Assembly: GCA_030812955.1 (NCBI GenBank)
Contig: JAUSTR010000001.1
Coordinates: 62,001 to 126,000, forward strand
From: Bacillus alveayuensis
Lineage (GTDB): Bacteria > Bacillota > Bacilli > Bacillales > Aeribacillaceae
Direction of reading: 5' to 3'
DNA length: 64,000 nucleotides
Shown piece by piece: positions 56,484-64,000 of this stretch. Every line of letters begins with the position of its first letter. The stretch's first letter is position 1. The position numbers and the translations under genes are program-made. The notes under the pieces were generated by a model. That model made no database searches, was not told the DNA's origin, and worked only from the letters and a program-made list of their open reading frames with translations.

Positions 56484-57119
56484 ATGTCTAAAAACTCCAG
56501 CTTAACAAAACAAAAAATTATTGACGCCTCGATATTTTTGTTTAACTCAAAAGGATATTCAGGGACATCCGTCCGAGAAATTGCTAAAAAAGCGAATGTA
56601 AATGTCGCACACATTTCTTATTATTTTAAAGGAAAAGGCGGTTTATTGGAATTTTTAGTTTCTCAATTTTATGAACGGTATTTATCCATTATTGAAAACA
56701 ATTTTCATCAGATTGAATGCTTATCAGCTAAGTCTTGTTTGAAGCAAATGATTTGGGATATTTTAAACTATCAACATGAAAACCGGCAGCTTGCGCGTGT
56801 TGTTTATCGAGAAATAACGATAGATTCCGTGTTAATTCGTGAAGTGATGACAACGTATTTAACAAAAGAAAAATATTTTTTGCGATTTGTTTTAGAAAAA
56901 GGACGTGACGACGGAGAATTTAACCCATTTTCCATCTCCCATATGATTATTCAGCTAAAAAGTTTGCTCAATATGCCTTTTCTTCAGCCGCAATATATTT
57001 CAGAAGTACTGCATATACAATTATTTGATGATTATTTTGTCAAGCAATACTTTCAAGAAATTATTTCTTGGCTGGAACAAGCGTTATTTAAACAAAAGGT
57101 CGAAAAAGTTGCCTTATAA
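56484..57119 (+). CDS. refZ: TetR-family regulator of FtsZ ring assembly, RefZ (YttP)
   Basis: 211 residues. N-terminal TetR helix-turn-helix (about 8-55, FNSKGYSGTSVREIAKKANVNVAHISYYFKGKGGLLE) and a C-terminal helical ligand/dimer domain. In B. subtilis RefZ binds motifs near the chromosome origin and inhibits or positions FtsZ during sporulation. Position between dgcP and hisJ is the same. AAGGGGTGGAG precedes the ATG. The final 6 bp overlap the end of the converging hisJ. Confidence 0.9.
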   Translation: MSKNSSLTKQKIIDASIFLFNSKGYSGTSVREIAKKANVNVAHISYYFKGKGGLLEFLVSQFYERYLSIIENNFHQIECLSAKSCLKQMIWDILNYQHENRQLARVVYREITIDSVLIREVMTTYLTKEKYFLRFVLEKGRDDGEFNPFSISHMIIQLKSLLNMPFLQPQYISEVLHIQLFDDYFVKQYFQEIISWLEQALFKQKVEKVAL

Positions 57120-57914
57120 TATTGCCTTCAAAAAATCATCATAATTTGCTCCGACATCCTTCGCACTATGGGCATCTGATCCATAGACAAGAGGGATTTT
57201 TTGTTGTGTGGCCATTTGTATAATATTTTCAGGGGGATAAATTTCCCCACAATATTCCTTTCTTAGGCCAGCCACATTTACATCAAGCTCCATATCTCGT
57301 TTGGCCATTTCATGAAAAATTTTCTCAATCCAATAAAAATGACTGTTATTTTCCGGAAACAACTTTTGGAACTTGCGAACGAGTGTTAGATGGCCGAGCC
57401 TTTTAGGTTTATATAGACCTAAATCAGAAACTACTGCTTGCCATACTGTGTGAAAATATAATTGATAAACATTTGTCACTCCACCAGTTAAATGGATTAA
57501 GCGATCAAACGTTTCAGCATCAAAATCGAGACAATAGTATTTGTCTAAAGCTTTTAAAAAATGTACAGATAAAATCCCATCATCTAGCTCAGGACCGTAA
57601 TCATTTAATAATTTTTCCGTCTCCTTTTCATATCCTGTAATAAAATCAACTTCCAAGCCGATTTTAATTTCAATATCATTTTTGAATTCACGTTTTAATT
57701 CTTTTAGCTGATGAATATAATCATCCAGCTTCTCAAGGGGCATTGCACTATCTTTTTCAGGAGTTGGGTCTATGAAACCTTCTGGCAACGGTGCGTGCTC
57801 CGTAAAGGAAATCGACTGAAAACCATTTTTTATTGCCTGCTCGATATAAAGAATAAAATCATCATTCGATCCGTGTGGACAAAATAATGTATGAACATGA
57901 CCATCTATCTTCAC
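57114..57914 (-). CDS. hisJ: Histidinol-phosphatase HisJ (PHP family)
   Basis: Removes phosphate from L-histidinol phosphate in histidine synthesis. 266 residues of the PHP fold: DGHVHTLFCPHG (metal His-His), SFTEHAPLP, GLEVDFI (Glu ligand) and SDAHSAKDVGANYDD at the end. GAGGTG overlaps a GTG at 57923; I chose GTG 57914, giving MKIDGHVHT as in relatives. It converges on refZ with a 6-bp overlap. Confidence 0.92.
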   Translation of the reverse strand: MKIDGHVHTLFCPHGSNDDFILYIEQAIKNGFQSISFTEHAPLPEGFIDPTPEKDSAMPLEKLDDYIHQLKELKREFKNDIEIKIGLEVDFITGYEKETEKLLNDYGPELDDGILSVHFLKALDKYYCLDFDAETFDRLIHLTGGVTNVYQLYFHTVWQAVVSDLGLYKPKRLGHLTLVRKFQKLFPENNSHFYWIEKIFHEMAKRDMELDVNVAGLRKEYCGEIYPPENIIQMATQQKIPLVYGSDAHSAKDVGANYDDFLKAIL

Positions 57915-58207
57915 CAATATCACCTCAGCCTTTTATGATTCAATAACCGATAAAACAAAAGAAATTAGTATTTTTGCAAAATTTTTAGAGATTTTGATTG
58001 AAAAAAATAAAAATTTTGGTCAAAAATTGTCGTTAACATGGTATCATAAAAACATTGAGAATAACATTTTTTTGAATGCATAACATTATTTTTTAATCAT
58101 GTGAAATTAGTGTACGTAAAACGAACATTTTTATGTTTAAGATTTATATAATGAAAGACATTCCCTTTTTGACAAGAATGGTGGAACAGAGCAAGGGGGC
58201 TCTCATT

Positions 58208-59911
58208 ATGGAAGTTGTAATTGGTTTAATTATATTGCTATTCTTTATATTTGGTATAGGATATATTTTTCGAAGAAATATATATAAAGAAATTGATCGA
58301 TTAGAAGCTTGGAAAATTGAAATTATGAATAAGTCTATTATTGATGAGTTTACAAAAGTAAAAGAGTTAAAAATGACAGGGCAAACGGAGAAAATGTTTG
58401 AGCGATGGCGGAATGACTGGGATGAAATTATTACAGGCCAACTTCCAGAAGTTGAGGAATTACTTTTTGAAGCGGAAGAGTATGCAGATAAATATCGTTT
58501 TCAAAAATCGAAAAACACATTATTACATATTGAGTCGATTCTCAAAGAGGTCGAAAAACAAATCGATAGCATTATCGAAGAAATTAATGAATTAGTCTCA
58601 TCAAAACAAAAAAACAGTGTTGAAAGTAAAGAAGCAAAAGAGCAGTTTAAACAGCTCAAAAAAACATTAATTACACATGGGCACGTTTTCGGCAAAGCAC
58701 AAAAGAAGCTTGAGGGAGAACTTGATGAAATCGCAAATAGTATGAAACAATTTGATGAGGAAACAGATTCGGGCAATTATTTAAAGGCGAGAGATATTTT
58801 GACAGAACAAAAAAGCCAATTAAATCTTTTACAAATGAAGCTGGAAAATATTCCGAAACTTTTAAGTGAAATTCATTCGATTATACCTGGTGAACTGCAA
58901 GCACTTCAACAAGGCTATAAAGAAATGAAAGAAAAAGGGTACTTTTTAAGCCATATTGAATTAGATCAAGAATTAGAGCGAATACATAATAGTCTGACAA
59001 GTTATAAAGATCAGCTTGACCAAGCAAATATTGATGGTGTTCGAGCAGGTCTAGATGAGATTCATGAAACGATTGAAGAGCTTTATGATTTGCTGGAAAA
59101 AGAAGTTTATGCGAGTCAATTTGTTAAGATAGAAATTGGAGCATTTGGGGAAAAATTGAATGACTTGCTTGAGAAAAAAAAGGAAACAAAAGAAGAAACG
59201 GACCTTGTCAAGCAAAGCTATCAGTTGTCGGAGCAAGACATTGAAAAGCTGCGGGAAATTGACAAGAGATTAAATCTACTAGAAAAGCAGTATCAACAAA
59301 TTGTATCAGAGCTTGAACAATCCCATATCGCTCATACGGTATTAAAAGAAGAATTAGAGGAATTGAACCGACAGCTAGAAGAAACGAAAGCTCAACATGA
59401 AAATTACCGCCAAATGCTTTATACACTAAGGAAAGATGAGTTAAGGGCTAGAGAACAAGTCAATGATTTAAAGAGAGTGATGCAAGATATCAAACGCTCG
59501 ATACAAAAGAGCAATATACCTGGTCTTCCAGTTCGATTTTTGGATAAAGTACAAGCTGCTCAAGATTCGCTTGACAAAATTGTCTTGAAATTAGAGGAAG
59601 TCCCTCTTAATATGAGTGCTGTTCAACAAGATTTAGAGGATGCCGTCCGTGTTATTGAGAACTTAAAAGAAGAAACAGAGGAAATGATCGAACAAGTATA
59701 TTTAGTTGAAAAAGTGATTCAATATGGAAATCGATATCGTAGTAGCCATAAATGGTTAGCTCGTAAATTAAATGAAGCAGAGGAGCTTTTTCGAAATTAT
59801 GAATACGGCAAGTCCTTAGAGGAGGCAGCAGCAGCTATTGAAGAAATTGAACCAGGTGCTATTGAAAAAATTCAAGCAATCATAACAGAAGAATTAAAAG
59901 AAAAACAATGA
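58208..59911 (+). CDS. ezrA: Septation ring regulator EzrA
   Basis: Membrane-tethered negative regulator of FtsZ ring formation. 567 residues: N-terminal helix (about 2-22, EVVIGLIILLFFIFGIGYIF) with the rest in the cytoplasm as spectrin-like coiled-coil repeats rich in Glu/Lys/Leu. The conserved QNR-type patch appears as VIQYGNRYRSSH near residue 507. ATG 58208 follows AAGGGGG; an upstream start at 58133 is not needed. Next to hisJ and brnQ as in B. subtilis. Confidence 0.95.
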   Translation: MEVVIGLIILLFFIFGIGYIFRRNIYKEIDRLEAWKIEIMNKSIIDEFTKVKELKMTGQTEKMFERWRNDWDEIITGQLPEVEELLFEAEEYADKYRFQKSKNTLLHIESILKEVEKQIDSIIEEINELVSSKQKNSVESKEAKEQFKQLKKTLITHGHVFGKAQKKLEGELDEIANSMKQFDEETDSGNYLKARDILTEQKSQLNLLQMKLENIPKLLSEIHSIIPGELQALQQGYKEMKEKGYFLSHIELDQELERIHNSLTSYKDQLDQANIDGVRAGLDEIHETIEELYDLLEKEVYASQFVKIEIGAFGEKLNDLLEKKKETKEETDLVKQSYQLSEQDIEKLREIDKRLNLLEKQYQQIVSELEQSHIAHTVLKEELEELNRQLEETKAQHENYRQMLYTLRKDELRAREQVNDLKRVMQDIKRSIQKSNIPGLPVRFLDKVQAAQDSLDKIVLKLEEVPLNMSAVQQDLEDAVRVIENLKEETEEMIEQVYLVEKVIQYGNRYRSSHKWLARKLNEAEELFRNYEYGKSLEEAAAAIEEIEPGAIEKIQAIITEELKEKQ

Positions 59912-59944
59912 AAGAGGCAGTTCATGTTGAATTGCCTCTTTTTT
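59911..59944. terminator. Terminator between ezrA and brnQ
   Basis: AAAGAGGCA/TGCCTCTTT arms with TTTTTT after; shared by the converging brnQ. The left arm begins in the last base of the ezrA stop. Confidence 0.88.
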
Positions 59945-59946
59945 AT

Positions 59947-61275
59947 TTACAGTTGTGATGGAATTGTTCGGATGAGCGATCTGATATATCCGATGATTGC
60001 CCCGACGATTGCAGGTAAGAGCCAACCAACTCCCAAGTCGAAGAGAGGAAGAAAGCCAAATATTTCGTTTATAACAGAAATTTGAATATTCGCTGCTTTT
60101 AGTCCATCTACAATGCTTACAATTCCTGTAAAGAAAAGGCTATATCCATAAACTTGACGGTTTCCTTTAAAGGCGTTGTGTAAAAAAGATAAGCCAATTA
60201 AAACGATCGCTAATGGATAAATTGCAACTAAAATCGGAATAGAAAATTTTATTAATTGAGTAAGGCCAACATTTGCAATAATTCCGCTAAAGATCGATAA
60301 GATGAAAACGGCGTTTTTGTATGTTATCGGTAATACCTTTTTAAAAAATGCGGCACAAGATGATACAAGACCGATGCTTGTTGTTAAACAAGCAAATGTA
60401 ATCGCAAGTCCTAAAATAAATTTTCCGAAATTTCCGAATAAGTAATGAGCTGATGCAGATAAAATCGCTCCACCATTCTCCTTTGGACCAATTGCTTCAA
60501 TACTTGTTGACCCTAAATAACCTAATGATAAATAAACAAGCGCTAAGCCAATGGCTGCAATCATTCCTGCTTGAATAGAAACTTTCGCAATCTCTTTGTG
60601 GCTTGTTACACCTTTTTCTTTAATCGCATTCATCACAACAATGCCAAATACTAATGCCGCAATTGTATCCATCGTTAAATATCCTTCTAAAAACCCTTTA
60701 AAGAAAGGAATGTTTATATAATCCCCTTGAGCTGATTGTAGTGAACCTAAAGGATCTATTATCGCTTTAATGAAAAGTAACGCTAAAACAGAAATAAGCA
60801 TAGGGGTTAACCATTTTCCAATGCGGTCAACAAGTTTACTCGGATTTAAAGAAAGAAAATAGGTGATTCCAAAGAACACAATGGTATAAATAAATAGTGC
60901 AATTCCGTATTTTTCAGAAGTTTCTGGCATAAAAGGAAGAACTCCGATTTCATAGGCAACAGTTCCTGTTCTAGGAATACCGAATAAAGGTCCAAGAGTT
61001 AAATACATAACAAATGTAAAAATAATGCTGAAATTAGGATGTACTCGATTGGCTAAACCTTGTAAATCACTGCCAGACAAGCCGATGGCCACAACTCCCA
61101 ACAAAGGTAATCCAACACCTGTTATTAAGAATCCGATAATAGCTGGAAGTAAATGTTCCCCAGCTGCTTGTCCTAATGCAGGTGGAAATATTAAATTTCC
61201 AGCACCTAAAAATAAGGCAAAAAGCATTAATCCGATTAAAAATATTTCTTTTGCTGTTAATTTTCCTGATGACAT
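59947..61275 (-). CDS. brnQ: Branched-chain amino acid transporter BrnQ/BraB (LIVCS family)
   Basis: Sodium- or proton-coupled uptake of Leu, Ile and Val. 442 residues with about 12 membrane helices. Starts LTAKEIFLIGLMLFALFLGAGNLIFPPALGQAAG, the LIVCS signature; GPLFGIPRTGTVAYEIGV is the second conserved segment. TAGGAGG precedes the ATG. Matches B. subtilis braB, between ezrA and nifZ. Possible CodY box upstream (61414-61428). Confidence 0.92.
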   Translation of the reverse strand: MSSGKLTAKEIFLIGLMLFALFLGAGNLIFPPALGQAAGEHLLPAIIGFLITGVGLPLLGVVAIGLSGSDLQGLANRVHPNFSIIFTFVMYLTLGPLFGIPRTGTVAYEIGVLPFMPETSEKYGIALFIYTIVFFGITYFLSLNPSKLVDRIGKWLTPMLISVLALLFIKAIIDPLGSLQSAQGDYINIPFFKGFLEGYLTMDTIAALVFGIVVMNAIKEKGVTSHKEIAKVSIQAGMIAAIGLALVYLSLGYLGSTSIEAIGPKENGGAILSASAHYLFGNFGKFILGLAITFACLTTSIGLVSSCAAFFKKVLPITYKNAVFILSIFSGIIANVGLTQLIKFSIPILVAIYPLAIVLIGLSFLHNAFKGNRQVYGYSLFFTGIVSIVDGLKAANIQISVINEIFGFLPLFDLGVGWLLPAIVGAIIGYIRSLIRTIPSQL

Positions 61276-61333
61276 ACGATATCCTCCTAAATGTAATAAA
61301 GAAAACTCGTGTGAACCGAGCCATTTAGTATAG

Positions 61334-61385
61334 AAGAGAGCGCAGCCAGACTTTTACGACTACGTCCATTGCACTTCTCTTTTGT
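61334..61385 (-). promoter_or_regulatory. Hairpin in the brnQ leader
   Basis: On the minus strand AAGAGAAGTGCA pairs with TGCGCTCTCTT (one mismatch) across about 25 bases. It is not followed by a T-run, so it may be an RNA element rather than a terminator. I recognise no family. Confidence 0.4.
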
Positions 61386-61413
61386 AAGTTATCCTTTTTT
61401 TGAGTAAAAAAAG

Positions 61414-61428
61414 AATAATCTGAAAAAA
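61414..61428 (-). promoter_or_regulatory. Possible CodY box
   Basis: AATAATCTGAAAAAA matches 11 of 15 positions of the CodY motif AATTTTCWGAAAATT, upstream of brnQ, a type of gene that CodY commonly represses. Confidence 0.35.
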
Positions 61429-61616
61429 TATTAATGAATTCGTTTACATGCTAACATATTTATGAAAAAATTTGTCGAAAAAAATAAAAGTTTAAATAAT
61501 GTTTATTTTCTGATTTCCTCCTTCTTTTTTTGAGAATTGTTTCTTTCTCATTCTAACTGTTTATGTTAATATATTTGATTGCATAGTGTAAAAAATACAC
61601 GAAGGAGCCAAATCAC

Positions 61617-62762
61617 ATGCTTTATCTAGATAATAGCGCAACAACAAAGCCTTATCCCGAAGTGATTAATACGTTTCAACAAGTTTCGGAAAAATTTTTT
61701 GGTAACCCTTCTTCAATCCATCAATTAGGAGTGCAAGCTGAACAACTATTATCAAAAGCAAGAAAGCAAGTTGCTCATTTACTTGGGGTATATGATCATG
61801 AAATTATATTTACATCAGGTGCAACAGAGGGAAATAATATGGCAATAAAAGGAGCCGCATTTGCCCTTCAGGAAAAAGGGAAGCATTTGATTACAACTAC
61901 GATTGAGCATCCTTCTGTAAGTGAAGCGTTTAAACAGCTTGAAGAGCATTTTGGCTTTTCTGTCACCTATGTTCCAGTTGATCAAAACGGCTTTGTGTCA
62001 GTTGAACAAATTCAAAGAGCCATTAAAGAAGATACAATATTAGTGTCAGTCATGCATGTTAATAATGAAATAGGAGCCATTCAGCCGATCGAAAAAATTG
62101 GGGAAATGCTTGAAAAATATCCAAATATATTGTTCCATGTAGACTATGTACAAGGTGTGTGTAAAGTTCCATTAAATATAAAAAATGCAAACATTGATTT
62201 ATGTACGATATCGGGACATAAATTTCATGCATTAAACGGAACAGGTGTTTTATATGTAAGAGAGAAAACACCGCTTGTCCCTCTTTTTTCAGGTGGATCT
62301 CAAGAGTATGAGCTTAGATCAGGTACGGAAAGCTTAGCCGGAGCGGTTGCGCTGGCAAAAGGGTTAAGACTTGCAAAAGAAGACTATCAACAAAATCTTC
62401 AACAACTAATAAAAACAAAAGAGCTAATCATCAATCGAATAAATAATTGGGATGAAGTTGTTGTCAACACACCGCAACATTCTGCTCCACATATTATTAA
62501 TTTTTCCGTTCCAGGTATAAAAGCAGAAGTGCTTGTCCATATGTTGGAAGAGCATGATATTTATGTTTCAACCACTTCTGCCTGCTCTTCTAGGAAAAAA
62601 TTAGCGAGCAAAACACTATTAGCGATGGGGAAACCGCAGCATGTTTCGGAAAGTTCTATCCGGGTAAGTCTTTCCTATAAGCAATCAGAACATGATATTG
62701 ATTATTTTTTAACAGTACTTGAACAATCTATAGAAAAATTAAAAAATGTAATGGGGTTATAA
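61617..62762 (+). CDS. nifZ: Cysteine desulfurase NifZ (IscS/NifS type)
   Basis: PLP enzyme that takes sulfur from cysteine and hands it to ThiI for tRNA 4-thiouridine. 381 residues. PLP-Lys in TISGHKFHALNGTG (about residue 201), the persulfide Cys in TTSACSSRKKLAS (C323), and GATEGNNMAIKG near the N-terminus. AAGGAGCC precedes the ATG. It is 3 bp upstream of thiI; Bacillus ThiI lacks a rhodanese domain and uses this dedicated desulfurase, as context here shows. Confidence 0.93.
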   Translation: MLYLDNSATTKPYPEVINTFQQVSEKFFGNPSSIHQLGVQAEQLLSKARKQVAHLLGVYDHEIIFTSGATEGNNMAIKGAAFALQEKGKHLITTTIEHPSVSEAFKQLEEHFGFSVTYVPVDQNGFVSVEQIQRAIKEDTILVSVMHVNNEIGAIQPIEKIGEMLEKYPNILFHVDYVQGVCKVPLNIKNANIDLCTISGHKFHALNGTGVLYVREKTPLVPLFSGGSQEYELRSGTESLAGAVALAKGLRLAKEDYQQNLQQLIKTKELIINRINNWDEVVVNTPQHSAPHIINFSVPGIKAEVLVHMLEEHDIYVSTTSACSSRKKLASKTLLAMGKPQHVSESSIRVSLSYKQSEHDIDYFLTVLEQSIEKLKNVMGL

Positions 62763-62765
62763 AAA

Positions 62766-63977
62766 ATGCAATATGATCACATTTTAATAAGGTATGGAGA
62801 AATATCGTTAAAAGGAAAAAACCGTAATCAATTTGTAGAACAGTTAAAGCGTAATGTGAAACAAATGCTTCGCAGCTTTAAAGGATTGGAATATATCGCT
62901 AATCATGATCGTTTTTTTATTAAACTAAATGGAGAAAGTGGGTTAGATGTAGCTGAAAAGCTGAAACTTGTATTTGGAATTCAATCGTTTAGTTTAGCAA
63001 TTAAAACAGAGAGTGAATTACAATCCATTAAAGATACAGCTTTAGAAGCAGTTAAGCAATTATATAAAAGTGGCGATACTTTTAAAGTGTCAGCTAAACG
63101 GGCCGATAAAACGTTTCCGTTAACTTCTGACCAATTAAATTATGAGATTGGCCGTCATATTTTAATTCATACAGAAAATTTGACTGTAAATGTTCACGAG
63201 CCGACGATTCATGTGCGCGTGGAAGTTCGACAAGGAGCAACCTATATTATGTGCAAGGATTTTAAAGGGGCAGGCGGACTTCCAGTTGGTTCAAGCGGAA
63301 AAGCGATGCTCATGATTTCAGGAGGTATTGATAGTCCTGTTGCCGGTTATTTATCAATGAAAAGAGGATTAAAAATCGAAGCCATTCATTTCTTCAGTCC
63401 TCCTTATACAAATGAACGTGCGAAACAGAAGGTTATTGACCTTATCGAGAAATTAACTGAATATGGAGGAGATATTACATTACACATCGTTCCGTTTACG
63501 AAAATTCAAGAGACCATTCAAAAAAATATATTAAATAATTATACTATGACTTCAACACGGCGGATGATGTTAAAAATTGCTGATCAATTAAGACAAAAAC
63601 GCAATGCACTGGCAATTGTTACAGGGGAAAGTTTAGGGCAAGTGGCCAGTCAAACGCTTGAAAGTATATTTACAATTAATGAAGTAACTTCTACACCTAT
63701 ATTAAGACCGCTAATTGCCATGGATAAAAATGAAATCATAGAAATCGCTAAACAAATTGATACATTTGATATTTCGAACCGCCCATATGAAGATTGCTGT
63801 ACTATTTTCACACCATCGATGCCCAAAACAAAGCCTAAGGCAGATAAGGTTAAGAAATACGAAAGCTATGTTGACTTTGAACTGCTAATTCAAGAAGCGA
63901 TTGAACAAACTGTGACCGTTACATTGCCTGATAAGAAAACACTAAACTTAGAAAAAGAAATGGATAAATTGTTGTAA
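62766..63977 (+). CDS. thiI: tRNA 4-thiouridine synthase ThiI (no rhodanese domain)
   Basis: ATP-dependent thiolation of U8 in tRNA. 403 residues: N-terminal ferredoxin-like fold (MQYDHILIRYGEISLKGKNR), THUMP domain (about 60-165), PP-loop ATP pyrophosphatase with SGGIDSPVAGYLSMKRG (about 180-200) and TGESLGQVASQTLES. There is no C-terminal rhodanese domain as in E. coli (482 residues), so sulfur must come from NifZ directly. Coupled with nifZ. It ends 23 bp before the window edge. Confidence 0.95.
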   Translation: MQYDHILIRYGEISLKGKNRNQFVEQLKRNVKQMLRSFKGLEYIANHDRFFIKLNGESGLDVAEKLKLVFGIQSFSLAIKTESELQSIKDTALEAVKQLYKSGDTFKVSAKRADKTFPLTSDQLNYEIGRHILIHTENLTVNVHEPTIHVRVEVRQGATYIMCKDFKGAGGLPVGSSGKAMLMISGGIDSPVAGYLSMKRGLKIEAIHFFSPPYTNERAKQKVIDLIEKLTEYGGDITLHIVPFTKIQETIQKNILNNYTMTSTRRMMLKIADQLRQKRNALAIVTGESLGQVASQTLESIFTINEVTSTPILRPLIAMDKNEIIEIAKQIDTFDISNRPYEDCCTIFTPSMPKTKPKADKVKKYESYVDFELLIQEAIEQTVTVTLPDKKTLNLEKEMDKLL

Positions 63978-64000
63978 TCTTGTCCTTTTAGCGAAATAAT

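Overview
The window looks like a core chromosomal segment of a low-GC, spore-former-type Bacillaceae (Bacillus sensu lato). The evidence is gene content and order. Long runs match the 'yt' region of Bacillus subtilis: ytzE, pepV, ytkP, thpR, ytlQ, amyX, ytmP-ytzH-trmB; ytzB-ytoP-ytoQ-ytpP-ytpQ-ytpR-sftA-murC; ytxGHJ-aroA-ccpA-acuCBA-acsA-tyrS; and rpsD-dgcP-refZ-hisJ-ezrA-brnQ-nifZ-thiI. Control signals are Gram-positive in type: strong AAGGAGG ribosome sites, GTG/TTG starts, a tyrosine T-box, and PerR-, PurR-, CcpA- and SigH-like sites. No rRNA, tRNA, CRISPR array, prophage or full-length insertion sequence was found.

Layout. 1-4770 is the tail of a cobalamin operon (cbiG'-cobB-cobT-precorrin-2 dehydrogenase-cobA-cobO). 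4771-5253 is a scar: two identical 27-bp hairpins flank a palindromic segment, next to the wreck of a ytfP-like flavoprotein gene. 5421-15556 holds the lipid II flippase, a pseudouridine synthase, ytzE, purine permease pbuG, pepV, an MFS transporter, ytkP, thpR and an lrgAB-type pair. 15778-25838 holds ytlQ, pullulanase, ytmP/ytzH/trmB, an accessory minus-strand pair (RraA-like and arginase-like), ytzB, ytoP, a DUF84 phosphatase and ytoQ. 25984-37306 holds a lipoprotein, an orphan PTS EIIC-type permease, ytpPQR, DNA translocase sftA, a nicotinate phosphoribosyltransferase, murC, ampS and ytxGHJ. 37465-44347 is a carbon-control block (aroA, ccpA, acuCBA, acsA). 44413-53859 holds a class A PBP, T-box-tyrS, katA, a chemoreceptor and rpsD. 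54266-63977 holds dgcP, refZ, hisJ, ezrA, brnQ, nifZ and thiI.

How genes connect. CcpA is encoded beside its likely targets acsA and acuABC, and AcuA/AcuC are the acetylase/deacetylase pair acting on AcsA. Two cre-like sites precede amyX. NifZ and ThiI form a sulfur-relay pair for tRNA 4-thiouridine. EzrA, RefZ and SftA are division or septum proteins; MurJ, MurC and the PBP make peptidoglycan.

The most distinctive non-genic signal is a small family of non-autonomous mobile elements (three copies: 8411-8606, 15556-15750, 56154-56236). They have imperfect terminal inverted repeats beginning GGCT and perfect 8-bp target duplications. All sit at T-rich 3' ends of genes or terminators. They resemble ISL3-family derivatives. 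I did not find a convincing new multi-gene defence or metabolic system; most of the window is ordinary core chromosome.
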